Source: Flavobacterium sp.
GTDB taxonomy: Bacteria; Bacteroidota; Bacteroidia; Flavobacteriales; Flavobacteriaceae
Direction: 5' to 3'
DNA: 64,000 nucleotides
NCBI RefSeq assembly: GCF_027531905.1
Contig: NZ_JAPZSU010000042.1
Location: forward strand, 1-64,000
The notes under the pieces: model-generated
Databases searched by the model: none
What the model saw: only the letters and a program-made list of their open reading frames with translations
What the model was told of the DNA's origin: nothing
Shown here: positions 55,940 through 64,000 of the stretch, piece by piece
How the letters are laid out: each line of letters opens with the position of its first letter
Position numbering within the stretch: position 1 is the stretch's first letter
Translations under genes and position numbers: made by a program

Positions 55940-56827
55940 CTACAAATGCTCAAGTTTATATTTAAAATCTTTTAAGTTTGTTATTGCTTCTGACAAATGT
56001 TTTCTGTGGCATTGACAAATATCTGCTTCGAAGCAAGTTAAGGCAATCCTTTTATTATTTGTAAGTAAATTTAGTATTTTTGTTTGACTGTCAATAGATT
56101 CTTTTAAGTTTTTTTCTTTATATATTTGAAATAAAGAATCGTAGTCTATTTGAGTATTTAATTCTTGTCTTTGTTCGGAATCTATACCTACTTCTGGGAT
56201 ATGAATGTATTCTATGCCTACACCATTACAAGCGTTTTTTAATTGACTTTTACTAAAGCCATATTTCATGCTTAAGGCATTTTTACGAACATCACAAAGA
56301 ACCTTAATATTATTTTTTATTAATTTATTTAAATATGTTTCTAGTGTAATCCCCTCATATCCAATTGTAAATAGAACTATTTCATCATCAAAAGATCTGT
56401 AATTATCAAGATTTTTAAGCTCTTCGTCTGATAAATATTTTTCTGCTACTGTACTATTGATTGAATAATATGGATACCTTTTATACGTAAGCTTTATTAA
56501 ATCATCACTACTTTTGTTTGAATAAATTATTTTGAAGTCATTAATTGTCTTCTTGTCATCATTTTTTAATTCATTTAAATAATCAATTTCATCTTCTTTT
56601 TTCCAAAACTTATCTGATTCACTGACGATTCCATATTTTTTCAAAGTTGACAAATCTGCATTTGCTTGAAATGAAAAACAACCAAACTTATATGGTACAA
56701 AATCGAATGATTTTTTATCTTTTTGGAATCTTGTGAAAAGGAAAAGTAATTTTTGTAGTTGAATTTTTTCCAATTCACCACCAAAAACTTGAAGGACAGA
56801 TAATATTATTTTTCTTCTATAATACAT
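55940..56827 (-). CDS. DUF488 family protein with N-terminal winged-helix-like domain
   Basis: 295 residues in two parts. The N-terminal about 140 residues start MYYRRKIILSVLQVFGGELE and LQKLLFLFTRFQKDKKSFDF, a helix-turn-helix-like region resembling the N-terminal domains of SocA/GepA-type proteins. The C-terminal half is DUF488: LFTIGYEGITLETYLNKL, LCDVRKNALSMKYGFSKSQL and the Cys-His motif CFEADICQCHRKHL. DUF488 is a widespread domain without an agreed function. It lies 16 bases downstream of metG on the same strand and is strongly AT-rich. Confidence 0.8.
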   Translation of the reverse strand: MYYRRKIILSVLQVFGGELEKIQLQKLLFLFTRFQKDKKSFDFVPYKFGCFSFQANADLSTLKKYGIVSESDKFWKKEDEIDYLNELKNDDKKTINDFKIIYSNKSSDDLIKLTYKRYPYYSINSTVAEKYLSDEELKNLDNYRSFDDEIVLFTIGYEGITLETYLNKLIKNNIKVLCDVRKNALSMKYGFSKSQLKNACNGVGIEYIHIPEVGIDSEQRQELNTQIDYDSLFQIYKEKNLKESIDSQTKILNLLTNNKRIALTCFEADICQCHRKHLSEAITNLKDFKYKLEHL

Positions 56828-56843
56828 TATGTAAAGGTAAGGT

Positions 56844-58934
56844 TTAATTTATCGTTTCACCATTACTTACACCCTCTGCATCTGGATTCACGAAAACCAA
56901 TTTCCCTTCGGTGTTAGTAGTCATCAAAATCATACCTTGGCTTTCTACGCCACGCAAATTTCTTGGTGCTAAGTTTACCAAAACAGTTACGCGTTTTCCA
57001 ATGATATCTTCGGGTTTAAAACTCTCCGCAATACCCGAAACGATCGTACGCACGTCAATTCCAGTATCTATTTTCAGAATCAATAATTTATTGGCTTTTG
57101 GCATTTTTTCGGCTTCCAAAATAGTTCCCACGCGAATATCCATTTTGGCAAAATCTTCAAACTGAATCGATTCTTTCTGTGGCTCTGCTTTTTTGTTTTC
57201 AGCACTATTAGCCGTTTTTGTAGCTTCTAGTTTGTCGATTTGTTTTTGAATCGCTTCGTCTTCAATTTTAGAGAAAAGCAATTCGGCTTCTCCAATTTGG
57301 TGACCTGCTGGTAATAAATTCCAATTATCAAACTCTAAATTCCATTTATTGACATCGATGTTCAGCATTCGTAACAATTTTTGGGACGTAAACGGTAAGA
57401 ATGGCTCACAAAGCGAACTCAATGCAGCCGCGATTTGTAAGGCTACATACATTTGGGTTTTGGTACGCTCGGGATCGGTTTTGACCATTTTCCAAGGCTC
57501 TTCGTCGGCCAAATATTTATTTCCTAATCGCGCTACATTCATCATTTCGCCCAAGGCTTCTCTAAATCGGTATCTTTCGATAGAACTCGAAATCACCGCT
57601 GGATAAGCTTTCAATTCCGTTAAAACTTCATTATCATAATCGGTAAAGTTAGGAATTCCACCTTCTGGTTGCTCCCCCTTTGGGGGTTGGGGGGATGGAA
57701 CAATTCCGTTGTAATATTTATTCGTCAAAACCACCACACGATTGATGAAATTTCCAAAAATAGCCACCAATTCGTTGTTATTTCTAGCTTGAAAATCTTT
57801 CCAAGTAAAATCGTTGTCTTTGGTCTCTGGCGCATTCGATGTCAAGGCATAGCGCAACACATCCTGCTGATTTGGAAATTCTTCTAAATATTCGTGCAAC
57901 CAAACGGCCCAGTTTTTAGAAGTCGATAATTTATTCCCTTCTAAGTTCAGGAATTCGTTTGCTGGAACATTATCGGGTAAGATAAAACTACCTTCCGCTT
58001 TTAACATTGCTGGGAAAATCACACAGTGAAAAACGATATTGTCTTTTCCGATAAAATGTACCAATTTGGTGTCTTTGTCTTTCCAGTAAGGTTCCCAATC
58101 TTTACCTTCTCTGGTTGCCCATTCTTTGGTAGACGAAATGTAACCAATTGGAGCATCAAACCAAACGTATAATTTTTTTCCTTCGGCACCTTCTACAGGA
58201 ACATCAATTCCCCAGTCTAAGTCACGAGTTACTGCACGAGGCTCTAATCCGCCATCAATCCAAGATTTTACTTGACCGTACACATTAGGTTTCCAATCAT
58301 TTTTATGACCTTCCAAAATCCATTCTCTCAAGAAGGCATCGTAACGATCCAGAGGCAAGAACCAGTGTTTGGTAGATTTCAAAACAGGCGTTTCTCCCGT
58401 GATGGTTGATTTAGGATTGATTAAGTCCGTAGCGTTTAATGTAGAACCACATTTTTCGCATTGATCTCCGTAGGCTTCCTCGTTACCACATTTTGGACAA
58501 GTACCTACTACAAAACGATCAGCCAAAAACTGATTGGCTTTGGCATCGTATAATTGTTCGGTAATTTCTTCGATAAAATCACCTTTGTCGTATAATTTTT
58601 TGAAGAAATCAGAAGCCGTTTTGTGATGAATTTCAGCCGAAGTTCTAGAATAATTATCAAATGAAATTCCGAAATCAGCAAATGATTTCCTAATGATTCC
58701 ATCGTATTTATCAATTACTTCTTGAGGTGTAATGCCTTCTTTTTTGGCTTTCATCGAAATAGCCACTCCATGTTCATCACTTCCACAAACAAACACCACA
58801 TCCCTTCCTTGCAAACGCAAATAGCGAGAATAAATGTCCGAAGGCACGTAAACTCCCGCCAAATGCCCAATATGAATGGGTCCGTTGGTATAAGGTAATG
58901 CTGCTGTAATGGTATATCTTTTTGGATTCTGCAT
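56844..58934 (-). CDS. metG: Methionyl-tRNA synthetase
   Basis: 696 residues charging tRNA-Met. HIGH-type motif PIHIGHLAG, zinc-binding knuckle [23 protein letters not shown]-type motif NKLSTSKNW (with Leu for Met, as in other type 1 enzymes), and a C-terminal OB-fold tRNA-binding domain ([20 protein letters not shown]). Between the anticodon-binding helices and the next helix, residues about 411-424 ([13 protein letters not shown]) are encoded by a C/G-rich dispersed repeat that reads through in frame. A -7 box lies at 58957-58964. Confidence 0.97.
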   Translation of the reverse strand: MQNPKRYTITAALPYTNGPIHIGHLAGVYVPSDIYSRYLRLQGRDVVFVCGSDEHGVAISMKAKKEGITPQEVIDKYDGIIRKSFADFGISFDNYSRTSAEIHHKTASDFFKKLYDKGDFIEEITEQLYDAKANQFLADRFVVGTCPKCGNEEAYGDQCEKCGSTLNATDLINPKSTITGETPVLKSTKHWFLPLDRYDAFLREWILEGHKNDWKPNVYGQVKSWIDGGLEPRAVTRDLDWGIDVPVEGAEGKKLYVWFDAPIGYISSTKEWATREGKDWEPYWKDKDTKLVHFIGKDNIVFHCVIFPAMLKAEGSFILPDNVPANEFLNLEGNKLSTSKNWAVWLHEYLEEFPNQQDVLRYALTSNAPETKDNDFTWKDFQARNNNELVAIFGNFINRVVVLTNKYYNGIVPSPQPPKGEQPEGGIPNFTDYDNEVLTELKAYPAVISSSIERYRFREALGEMMNVARLGNKYLADEEPWKMVKTDPERTKTQMYVALQIAAALSSLCEPFLPFTSQKLLRMLNIDVNKWNLEFDNWNLLPAGHQIGEAELLFSKIEDEAIQKQIDKLEATKTANSAENKKAEPQKESIQFEDFAKMDIRVGTILEAEKMPKANKLLILKIDTGIDVRTIVSGIAESFKPEDIIGKRVTVLVNLAPRNLRGVESQGMILMTTNTEGKLVFVNPDAEGVSNGETIN
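57671..57697 (-). repeat. C/G-rich dispersed repeat inserted in frame in metG
   Basis: Plus strand reads GCTCCCCCTTTGGGGGTTGG then GGGGATG. The GCTCCCC...GGGG core is shared with the hemA/hemC junction repeat (18952-18978) and, less closely, the hemF leader (23405-23440). Confidence 0.85.
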
Positions 58935-58956
58935 CTTTATTCTGTTTTATTGCCTG

Positions 58957-58964
58957 CAAAAATA
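58957..58964 (-). promoter_or_regulatory. -7 box for metG
   Basis: Minus-strand TATTTTTG (plus CAAAAATA), 22 bases upstream of the metG ATG. Confidence 0.55.
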
Positions 58965-59089
58965 AGATTTTTTATGATAGGGACACAGGGACAAGTCACG
59001 ACTTGTCCGTACTTCTATAAAAAAGAAGATTTGAAAACCGAAATATCAATTTAAATTTTATGACCTTTGAAGCCAAAACAAAACAAATT

Positions 59090-59317
59090 ATGAGCAAGAC
59101 GAAACTAACCATCAACAAAAACGGATCTATAAAAATTGAAGGCGATTTTGAAATAGTAGATCAAGACGGAAATGTCTACGGACTAGAAGGAAGAACTGCT
59201 TTAGGTTTATGCCGATGTGGATTGTCTTCGAATAAACCTTTTTGTGACGGTTCCCACCGCAATAATTTTGAAGGCGAATCTAAAGCATTTGATTTACCTC
59301 CAATGAAGAAAAATTAG
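59090..59317 (+). CDS. CDGSH iron-sulfur domain protein
   Basis: 75 residues. The motif CRCGLSSNKPFCDGSH is the complete three-Cys, one-His ligand set of a CDGSH [2Fe-2S] cluster. An N-terminal strand segment precedes it (TINKNGSIKIEGDFEIVDQDG). The ATG at 59090 gives the normal MSKTKLTI start; an in-frame ATG at 59060 would add ten residues. Role in redox or Fe-S transfer is generic for the family. The next small gene starts 21 bases after it. Confidence 0.88.
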   Translation: MSKTKLTINKNGSIKIEGDFEIVDQDGNVYGLEGRTALGLCRCGLSSNKPFCDGSHRNNFEGESKAFDLPPMKKN

Positions 59318-59338
59318 ATTCATAAATACCTAAAGGTT

Positions 59339-59518
59339 ATGGCTAAAGGACCTGAAAAAAACACCAAAAATAAGGCATTGCATACCAAATTGCTCAATCG
59401 GAAGAAAGCAAAACTCCAAGAAGAAAAAAGAGAAAAAGCCATCCGAATGAAAGCTTTGGTAGCCAAAATGAATGCTCAAAAAAAAGCCAACGATTCGGAT
59501 TCGAATACCCTAAGCTAG
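59339..59518 (+). CDS. Small basic coiled-coil hypothetical protein, 59 aa
   Basis: ATG at 59339, TAG at 59516-59518. The product starts MAKGPEKNTKNKALHTKLLN and is extremely rich in Lys with Glu and Ala (RKKAKLQEEKREKAIRMKAL), predicted as one long helix with a Ser/Asp-rich tail. It lies between the CDGSH gene and the DMP19-like gene on the same strand. Codon usage matches its neighbours. I cannot assign a function; RNA or ribosome association would be a guess from charge alone. Confidence 0.6.
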   Translation: MAKGPEKNTKNKALHTKLLNRKKAKLQEEKREKAIRMKALVAKMNAQKKANDSDSNTLS

Positions 59519-59593
59519 GACGCAATTTTGTTCAAAACAAAGGGAACTCGATTTTTTATTCGAAATTTGCGGTAAACTTTCAAATACACAACT

Positions 59594-60133
59594 ATGGAAT
59601 TCGGTAGAATTATCGTTTCAGAAACAGCTTTTAATAGTGAGAATCTTCAGGATGTTATTCATTCTAACATTTCTGTAATCAACTTAATGCGCGAGGAAGG
59701 AGTTGATGATGAACTCATTCACGAAGATGCTTTAACAAGCTATTATTTAGATTTTTATTACACCCAACATTTGACAGGAAATTTTGCGCAATTCGTGCAT
59801 CATTCAGGTTGGAATGCAGAGTTGAATGAGTTAATTGAAGAAGGTTTGGCCTTGATTGGTGCCCAAAAACACTTGGAATTATTTCAGCAACAAGCCAAAA
59901 AGGTAAAACTGATGAGTAGCGTGAAACTCAATAAATTTCTGAAAGGAAAATTGGAAGGCGTTAATCCTGTTCGAGACGCACTCAACACCGATGCTTTTTT
60001 TGAGATTGAGGAAAACTTATTGACTTTGAACGCCAATTTTTTGAAATCCCACCCAGATTTCGAAGTGCTTTCGGTAGACGAAATGTTTGCTGTTTTAGAA
60101 GAATTTGTAGGGCATGAGATTAAAAGGGAATAG
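59594..60133 (+). CDS. DMP19 / DUF4375 family protein
   Basis: 179 residues. The core SYYLDFYYTQHLTGNFAQFV followed by HHSGWN matches the DMP19 (DNA-mimic) domain annotation found widely in bacteria; the protein is acidic overall (many Glu and Asp, for example LMREEGVDDELIHEDA), as expected of a DNA mimic. Whether it mimics DNA here is unknown; the family label covers many uncharacterised proteins. It is cytosolic, with no signal peptide. Confidence 0.7.
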   Translation: MEFGRIIVSETAFNSENLQDVIHSNISVINLMREEGVDDELIHEDALTSYYLDFYYTQHLTGNFAQFVHHSGWNAELNELIEEGLALIGAQKHLELFQQQAKKVKLMSSVKLNKFLKGKLEGVNPVRDALNTDAFFEIEENLLTLNANFLKSHPDFEVLSVDEMFAVLEEFVGHEIKRE

Positions 60134-60255
60134 GTAAGGAGCTACTAATTTTGTTTAATCAAGATTAAAAAATAAATAAATTTGGGCCACTGGAAATTGC
60201 TCTTACTCTTTTTAAACAATTAAAAATCATCATATTAATTTTGAAATACATACGA

Positions 60256-61386
60256 ATGAAAAAAGTGTTCTACTTATTCCTCTTGTTTTGTGTGGTCACT
60301 ACGAATGCACAAGATCAAAGAGTAATATCTAATGACTGGGTGGCATTCCGTCAAACCATTGATATTCAAACCAAAGTAAAAAAGAAATTCAAAGTGGTGG
60401 CATCGGTCAAAGTCGAAAGTACCGAGCCAAAAGCTTGGGCTGCAATTTGGTCAAGAGTTGATAATAAAACGGAAGGAGTAGGTTTTTTTGATAACATGGG
60501 GGATAGACCTATTAAATCCAATTCTTGGCAAGCCTACACGGTAGAAGGAACCATTGATGAAAATTCAAAAGCCTTAAATTTTGGAGGAATCTGTTCTTAC
60601 AACGGTAAATTCTATTTTGACAAATTCGAACTTTTTATAGAAAATGCCAAAGGCGTATTAGAACCTTATGGAATCATGAATGCAGGTTTTGAAATGCCGC
60701 TTAAAAACGGAGAAATTCAAAAATGGGAATTTGGAGTTGAAAAAGGAAAGGTTAGAAAAGTGAAAGAATATGCCGTTTTTATGGATAAAAGTGCAGTAGC
60801 AGGAAATTCGAGTTTACTTCTTGAAGGTACTGGAATTGTAGTAAAAGAAACTGGTAAAATAGGAAATGTTGAAGGAGCTTCACCTCAAATAGGCGCCATG
60901 ATTTCTATGCTTGAGGATTTGAAAGACAGAGTAGAACGCACTGTGAAAAACATGAACCAATACGAAACCGATTATTTACATGATGAAAAGGCCAATAGAA
61001 TTGGTTCACTAATTATGCATTTGGCCGCTGCCGAAAAATACTATCAAGTGCTTACTTTTGAGAATAGAGACTTTACACCCGAAGAAAAAGCTAAGTGGGG
61101 GACCGCCTTAGACTTAGACAAAGGAGGTCGAGACGAATGGAAAGGACATGAGATTAAATATTATCTAGACATTTATAACGAGGTACGAAATAAAACCATA
61201 GAAGAATTAAAGAAAAGAGATGATGCTTGGTTCAACCAACAAGTGATGAAAGAAGAAGTGACTAACCATTATTGCTGGTTTCATGTAATGGAGCATCAAT
61301 CGAGTCACTTAGGTCAAATTTTGTTTCTAAAAAAACGAATTCCGCCTCAAAAAGAAATCATTCTAGAACAGAAAATTAAAAATTAA
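60256..61386 (+). CDS. Exported DinB-like protein with N-terminal beta domain
   Basis: 376 residues. Signal peptide MKKVFYLFLLFCVVTTNAQ, then a beta-sandwich-like region of about 180 residues (KAWAAIWSRVDNKTEGVGFF, GGICSYNGKFYFDKFELFIE), then a DinB/YfiT-type four-helix bundle with GSLIMHLAAAEKYYQVL and NHYCWFHVMEHQSSHLGQIL; His residues at these two sites fit the metal triad of the family. DinB proteins are usually cytosolic, so an exported form with a fused domain is unusual. The ATG at 60256 is used because the upstream in-frame TTG adds residues before the signal. Confidence 0.8.
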   Translation: MKKVFYLFLLFCVVTTNAQDQRVISNDWVAFRQTIDIQTKVKKKFKVVASVKVESTEPKAWAAIWSRVDNKTEGVGFFDNMGDRPIKSNSWQAYTVEGTIDENSKALNFGGICSYNGKFYFDKFELFIENAKGVLEPYGIMNAGFEMPLKNGEIQKWEFGVEKGKVRKVKEYAVFMDKSAVAGNSSLLLEGTGIVVKETGKIGNVEGASPQIGAMISMLEDLKDRVERTVKNMNQYETDYLHDEKANRIGSLIMHLAAAEKYYQVLTFENRDFTPEEKAKWGTALDLDKGGRDEWKGHEIKYYLDIYNEVRNKTIEELKKRDDAWFNQQVMKEEVTNHYCWFHVMEHQSSHLGQILFLKKRIPPQKEIILEQKIKN

Positions 61387-61405
61387 ATTCCTTTCAATTC
61401 CTTAT

Positions 61406-61446
61406 AAAAAACCTTCTTTGGACATAATTCGAAGAAGGTTTTTTTA
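61406..61446 (+). terminator. Terminator after the DinB-like gene
   Basis: A6-CCTTCTT (61406-61418) pairs with AAGAAGG-T7 (61432-61445) across a 13-base loop. Confidence 0.85.
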
Positions 61447-61506
61447 TTAATCCAAATCGAAAAACCTTTTCCTAAAACTTTGTCTCCTACTTACCAAACA
61501 TTTCCT

Positions 61507-61514
61507 TAAATTTG
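61507..61514 (+). promoter_or_regulatory. -7 box for serS
   Basis: TAAATTTG, 42 bases before the serS ATG, with a TTTG at 61479-61482 in the broad -33 range (24-base spacer). It lies within an extended in-frame region (from 61512 upstream), favouring the later start. Confidence 0.55.
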
Positions 61515-61556
61515 TGGGCGCAAATAGCCTTAAATATAAGAGTTAAAAACAAAACT

Positions 61557-62828
61557 ATGTTACAAATCGCATTTATTAGAGAGAATCAAGAAAAAGTAAT
61601 CAACGCTTTAGCCAAAAGAAACATTGATGCTAACAGCATTGTAAACGAAGTGGTACAACTAGACGAACAACGTCGCGCTACTCAAGTGGCTTTAGACAAC
61701 ACTTTATCTGAATCTAATAAATTGTCCAAAGATATTGGTGATTTGATGAAAAGTGGCGAGAAAGCAAAAGCTGCTATTCTTAAAGAAAAAACAGTTTCTT
61801 TAAAAGAAAAAAGCAAGGAATTGGCAGAAAAAGCAGATGCTTTGGCCGAAGAATTGACTCAAAAATTATATACTTTGCCTAACCTTCCAGCGGATATTGT
61901 ACCAAACGGAAAATCGGCAGACGACAACCTAAATGTTTTTCAAGAAGGTGACATTCCCAAGTTGCACGAAGGCGCTTTGCCACATTGGGAATTGGTAAAA
62001 AAATACGACATCATCGATTTTGAATTGGGTGTAAAAATAACCGGTGCGGGATTCCCTGTTTACAAAGGAAAAGGAGCTCGCTTACAACGTGCTTTAATCA
62101 ATTATTTTTTAGATAAAAATACAGCTGCAGGTTACAAGGAAATGCAAGTGCCACATTTGGTAAACGAAGCTTCAGGTTACGGAACAGGTCAGTTGCCAGA
62201 CAAAGAAGGGCAAATGTACCACGCTACTGTTGATGATTTGTATTTGATTCCAACGGCTGAGGTTCCTGTAACCAATTTGTTTAGAGATGTTATTGTAAGT
62301 GAAAACGAATTGCCAATTTTATGTACTGCTTACACTCCTTGTTTCCGTCGTGAAGCGGGTTCTTATGGAGCACATGTACGCGGATTAAACCGTTTGCATC
62401 AATTTGATAAAGTAGAAATTGTTCGTATCGAACATCCAGAGAAATCATACGAAGCTTTGGATGGTATGGTAGAACATGTGAAAAATTTTTTGAAGGAGCT
62501 AAAATTACCGTACCGAATTTTGCGTTTGTGCGGAGGAGATATGGGATTCACATCTGCATTGACGTATGATTTTGAAGTGTTTTCAACTGCTCAAGACCGT
62601 TGGTTAGAAATTTCATCGGTGTCTAACTTTGAAACCTTCCAAGCCAACCGTTTGAAATTACGTTTCAAAGACAAAGACGGCAAAAATCAATTAGCGCATA
62701 CCTTGAACGGAAGTTCTTTGGCTTTGCCTAGAGTTTTGGCTGGAATTTTAGAAAACTACCAAACTCCAGAAGGAATCGTAATCCCAGAAGTATTACGTCC
62801 GTATTGTGGTTTTGATATCATTGACTAA
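61557..62828 (+). CDS. serS: Seryl-tRNA synthetase
   Basis: 423 residues. A long N-terminal antiparallel coiled coil (about 30-105) that grips the tRNA-Ser variable arm is followed by the class II core: motif 2 YTPCFRREAGSYGAHVRGL and motif 3 LNGSSLALPRVLAGILENYQ, plus TAEVPVTNLFRDVI. Starts MLQIAFIRENQEKVINALAK. The longer in-frame start at 61512 overlaps the promoter box. A CATTTAAG repeat follows the stop by 8 bases. Confidence 0.97.
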   Translation: MLQIAFIRENQEKVINALAKRNIDANSIVNEVVQLDEQRRATQVALDNTLSESNKLSKDIGDLMKSGEKAKAAILKEKTVSLKEKSKELAEKADALAEELTQKLYTLPNLPADIVPNGKSADDNLNVFQEGDIPKLHEGALPHWELVKKYDIIDFELGVKITGAGFPVYKGKGARLQRALINYFLDKNTAAGYKEMQVPHLVNEASGYGTGQLPDKEGQMYHATVDDLYLIPTAEVPVTNLFRDVIVSENELPILCTAYTPCFRREAGSYGAHVRGLNRLHQFDKVEIVRIEHPEKSYEALDGMVEHVKNFLKELKLPYRILRLCGGDMGFTSALTYDFEVFSTAQDRWLEISSVSNFETFQANRLKLRFKDKDGKNQLAHTLNGSSLALPRVLAGILENYQTPEGIVIPEVLRPYCGFDIID

Positions 62829-62836
62829 AATAAATT

Positions 62837-62880
62837 ACCATATAAGGCATTTAAGGTCATTTAAGGTCATTTAAGTTTTA
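62837..62880 (+). repeat. CATTTAAGG-type repeat after serS
   Basis: ACCATATAAGGCATTTAAGG followed by TCATTTAAGGTCATTTAAG, with three CATTTAAG units in a row, just after the serS stop. Related to copies at 29607, 38551 and 45028. Confidence 0.8.
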
Positions 62881-63014
62881 ATGATTAAAATAATTTTTCA
62901 GGCATTAAAGAATTTTTATGATTCAACTTTTTAAGCCCAAAGCTTAAATTTTGAGTAGCAATAGGATTCTTTATGTTCTTAAATGTCTTACATGGTTAAA
63001 TAATTTCGCAACTC

Positions 63015-64000
63015 ATGAAAAAACTCTTTCTACATATCGCGCTGTTTTTTTCATGGATTTGTTTTTCTCAAAACGAACAATTGGCTCAATATTTTTATGA
63101 AAAAGGAGATTTTGAAAAAGCCAAATTAGGGTACGAAGAATTACTCAAAAGTATCCCGCAAAACTCTCAATATTTTCTCAGAACAATTGATTGCTATCAA
63201 CAATTGCAACAATATGATTTGGCCGAAAAAACCATACAAACGCGTTATTCTAAATACAAACAAGCTTTTTTATTAGTCGAAATGGGCTACAATTGGCAGT
63301 TGCAAAAAAACGAAGCCAAAGCCAAAAGTTATTACGAACAAGCGCTCGAAAGCATTCGTAAAAATCCTAACGAAGTCTATGGTGTAGCCAATGCTTTTGA
63401 AAAAAAAGTGATTTTAGAATACGCCGTAAAAGCCTATCAAACCGCGGCTGAATTAGACGCGACTTTTAATTTTAATTATCAAATGGCCTTGCTTTATGGG
63501 CAATTAGGCAAAACCGATTTGATGATTACCACATTTTTGGATGAAGCCTTTATTAATCCGCAAAATTCGAATTTGATTCAGCATCAATTGTCTCGTTATA
63601 TGTCGGACGAGAGCGATACTTCATTTTCTGATTCTTTAAAAAAGGCTTTGATTTTACGCACACAAAAAGACCAAGATATCTTCTGGAATCAGTATTTGAG
63701 TTGGTTTTATGTACAACAAAAAGAGTTTGGCAAAGCATTCATTCAAGAAAAAGCCATTTATAAACGCAATCCAGAATCCTTGGCTGAAATCGTAAGTTTA
63801 GGACAAATGGCAATTGAGGAAGACCAAACCGAAGCGGCAACCGAAATACTAGGTTATGTTTTAGAAAACACTAAGAATCTAGAAACATTGATACAAGCCA
63901 ATACGTACTTGATAGAAATGAAATTGGCCAAAGCAAAACCCGCTGATTTTATTGCCATTGATACGCAGCTTAAGTCCTTATTGCAGCAATTTGAAATCAA
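63015..64000 (+). CDS. Exported tetratricopeptide-repeat protein, N-terminal part
   Basis: The frame opens at ATG 63015 and runs off the window, giving at least 328 residues. A signal peptide (FLHIALFFSWICFSQNEQ) is followed by TPR helices: YFYEKGDFEKAKLGYEELLK, CYQQLQQYDLAEKTIQTRYS, AKAKSYYEQALESIRKNPNE and later YVQQKEFGKAFIQEKAIYKR. It fits envelope TPR lipoprotein-like genes that follow serS in Flavobacterium. A near-consensus -7 sequence TAATTTCG lies about 8 bases before the ATG. No enzymatic domain in the visible part. Confidence 0.82.
   Translation, partial: MKKLFLHIALFFSWICFSQNEQLAQYFYEKGDFEKAKLGYEELLKSIPQNSQYFLRTIDCYQQLQQYDLAEKTIQTRYSKYKQAFLLVEMGYNWQLQKNEAKAKSYYEQALESIRKNPNEVYGVANAFEKKVILEYAVKAYQTAAELDATFNFNYQMALLYGQLGKTDLMITTFLDEAFINPQNSNLIQHQLSRYMSDESDTSFSDSLKKALILRTQKDQDIFWNQYLSWFYVQQKEFGKAFIQEKAIYKRNPESLAEIVSLGQMAIEEDQTEAATEILGYVLENTKNLETLIQANTYLIEMKLAKAKPADFIAIDTQLKSLLQQFEI

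Noticed and set aside
1..64000. tRNA, rRNA, prophage or integrative element
   Set aside because: No T-loop GGTTCGAATCC-like signature, rRNA segment, integrase or phage structural gene was noticed in reading both strands.

Overview
The window looks like a chromosomal segment of a Flavobacterium-type member of the Bacteroidota. The DNA is AT-rich. Promoters read TAnnTTTG at -7 rather than the sigma70 pattern. Many products are typical of Flavobacteriia: a PorP/SprF-type T9SS protein, gliding lipoprotein GldH, DUF4837 and DUF4421 proteins, a PchR-like AraC regulator beside hemA, and RicT. Most of it is housekeeping chromosome with several small accessory insertions. I found no tRNA, rRNA, CRISPR array or prophage.

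Layout. 1-5.5 kb: end of a PorP/SprF gene, a G-free repeat tract, pgk, a LysM lytic transglycosylase, a DUF4837 lipoprotein and an ElaA-type acetyltransferase. 5.8-10.6 kb: ctpA-type protease and rnpA (minus), then plsC, an acyl-ACP desaturase and an HD hydrolase. 10.6-12.2 kb: a DUF4143 ATPase module. 12.4-14.6 kb: enoyl-CoA hydratase and an NtrY-like histidine kinase. 14.7-29.4 kb: a heme cluster (hemJ, hemH, AraC regulator, hemA, hemC, hemD, hemE, hemF, hemB and a cytochrome c) interrupted by a DUF1016/YhcG nuclease-like gene and by envelope genes. 29.4-34.2 kb: repeat-rich DNA with ogt, a DEDD exonuclease, a four-helix-bundle pseudogene, a SpmA/SpmB-like membrane protein and a REP-associated transposase with three REP palindromes. 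34.2-39.3 kb: class I fumarase, a sugar kinase/nucleotidyltransferase pair and scoAB. 39.5-43.6 kb: ricT-gldH-pbp1a operon. 43.8-48.3 kb: a second DUF4143 ATPase, then a ferredoxin and two predicted tRNA U34 hydroxylation enzymes, TrhP and TrhO. 48.8-54.4 kb: an RND efflux operon. 54.5-64 kb: bacilliredoxin, an AT-rich DUF488 gene pair, metG, a CDGSH protein, small hypothetical genes, an exported DinB-like protein, serS and the start of a TPR protein.

The least ordinary features are these. (1) Each of the two DUF4143 AAA ATPase genes is preceded by its own 32-bp-period palindrome array with the same 9-2-9 architecture but different sequence. (2) Three copies of a structured RNA-like element lie just after stop codons, with compensatory changes in the stem and a freely varying apical hairpin. 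(3) TrhO carries an extra C-terminal domain homologous to that of the neighbouring TrhP. (4) Several short dispersed repeat families sit exactly on start or stop codons; one is translated in frame inside metG and another within the N-terminus of hemC. (5) An AT-rich winged-helix-DUF488 gene with an unrecognised partner looks recently acquired.

All gene functions are inferred from the translated sequence and remembered family features; no database search was possible.
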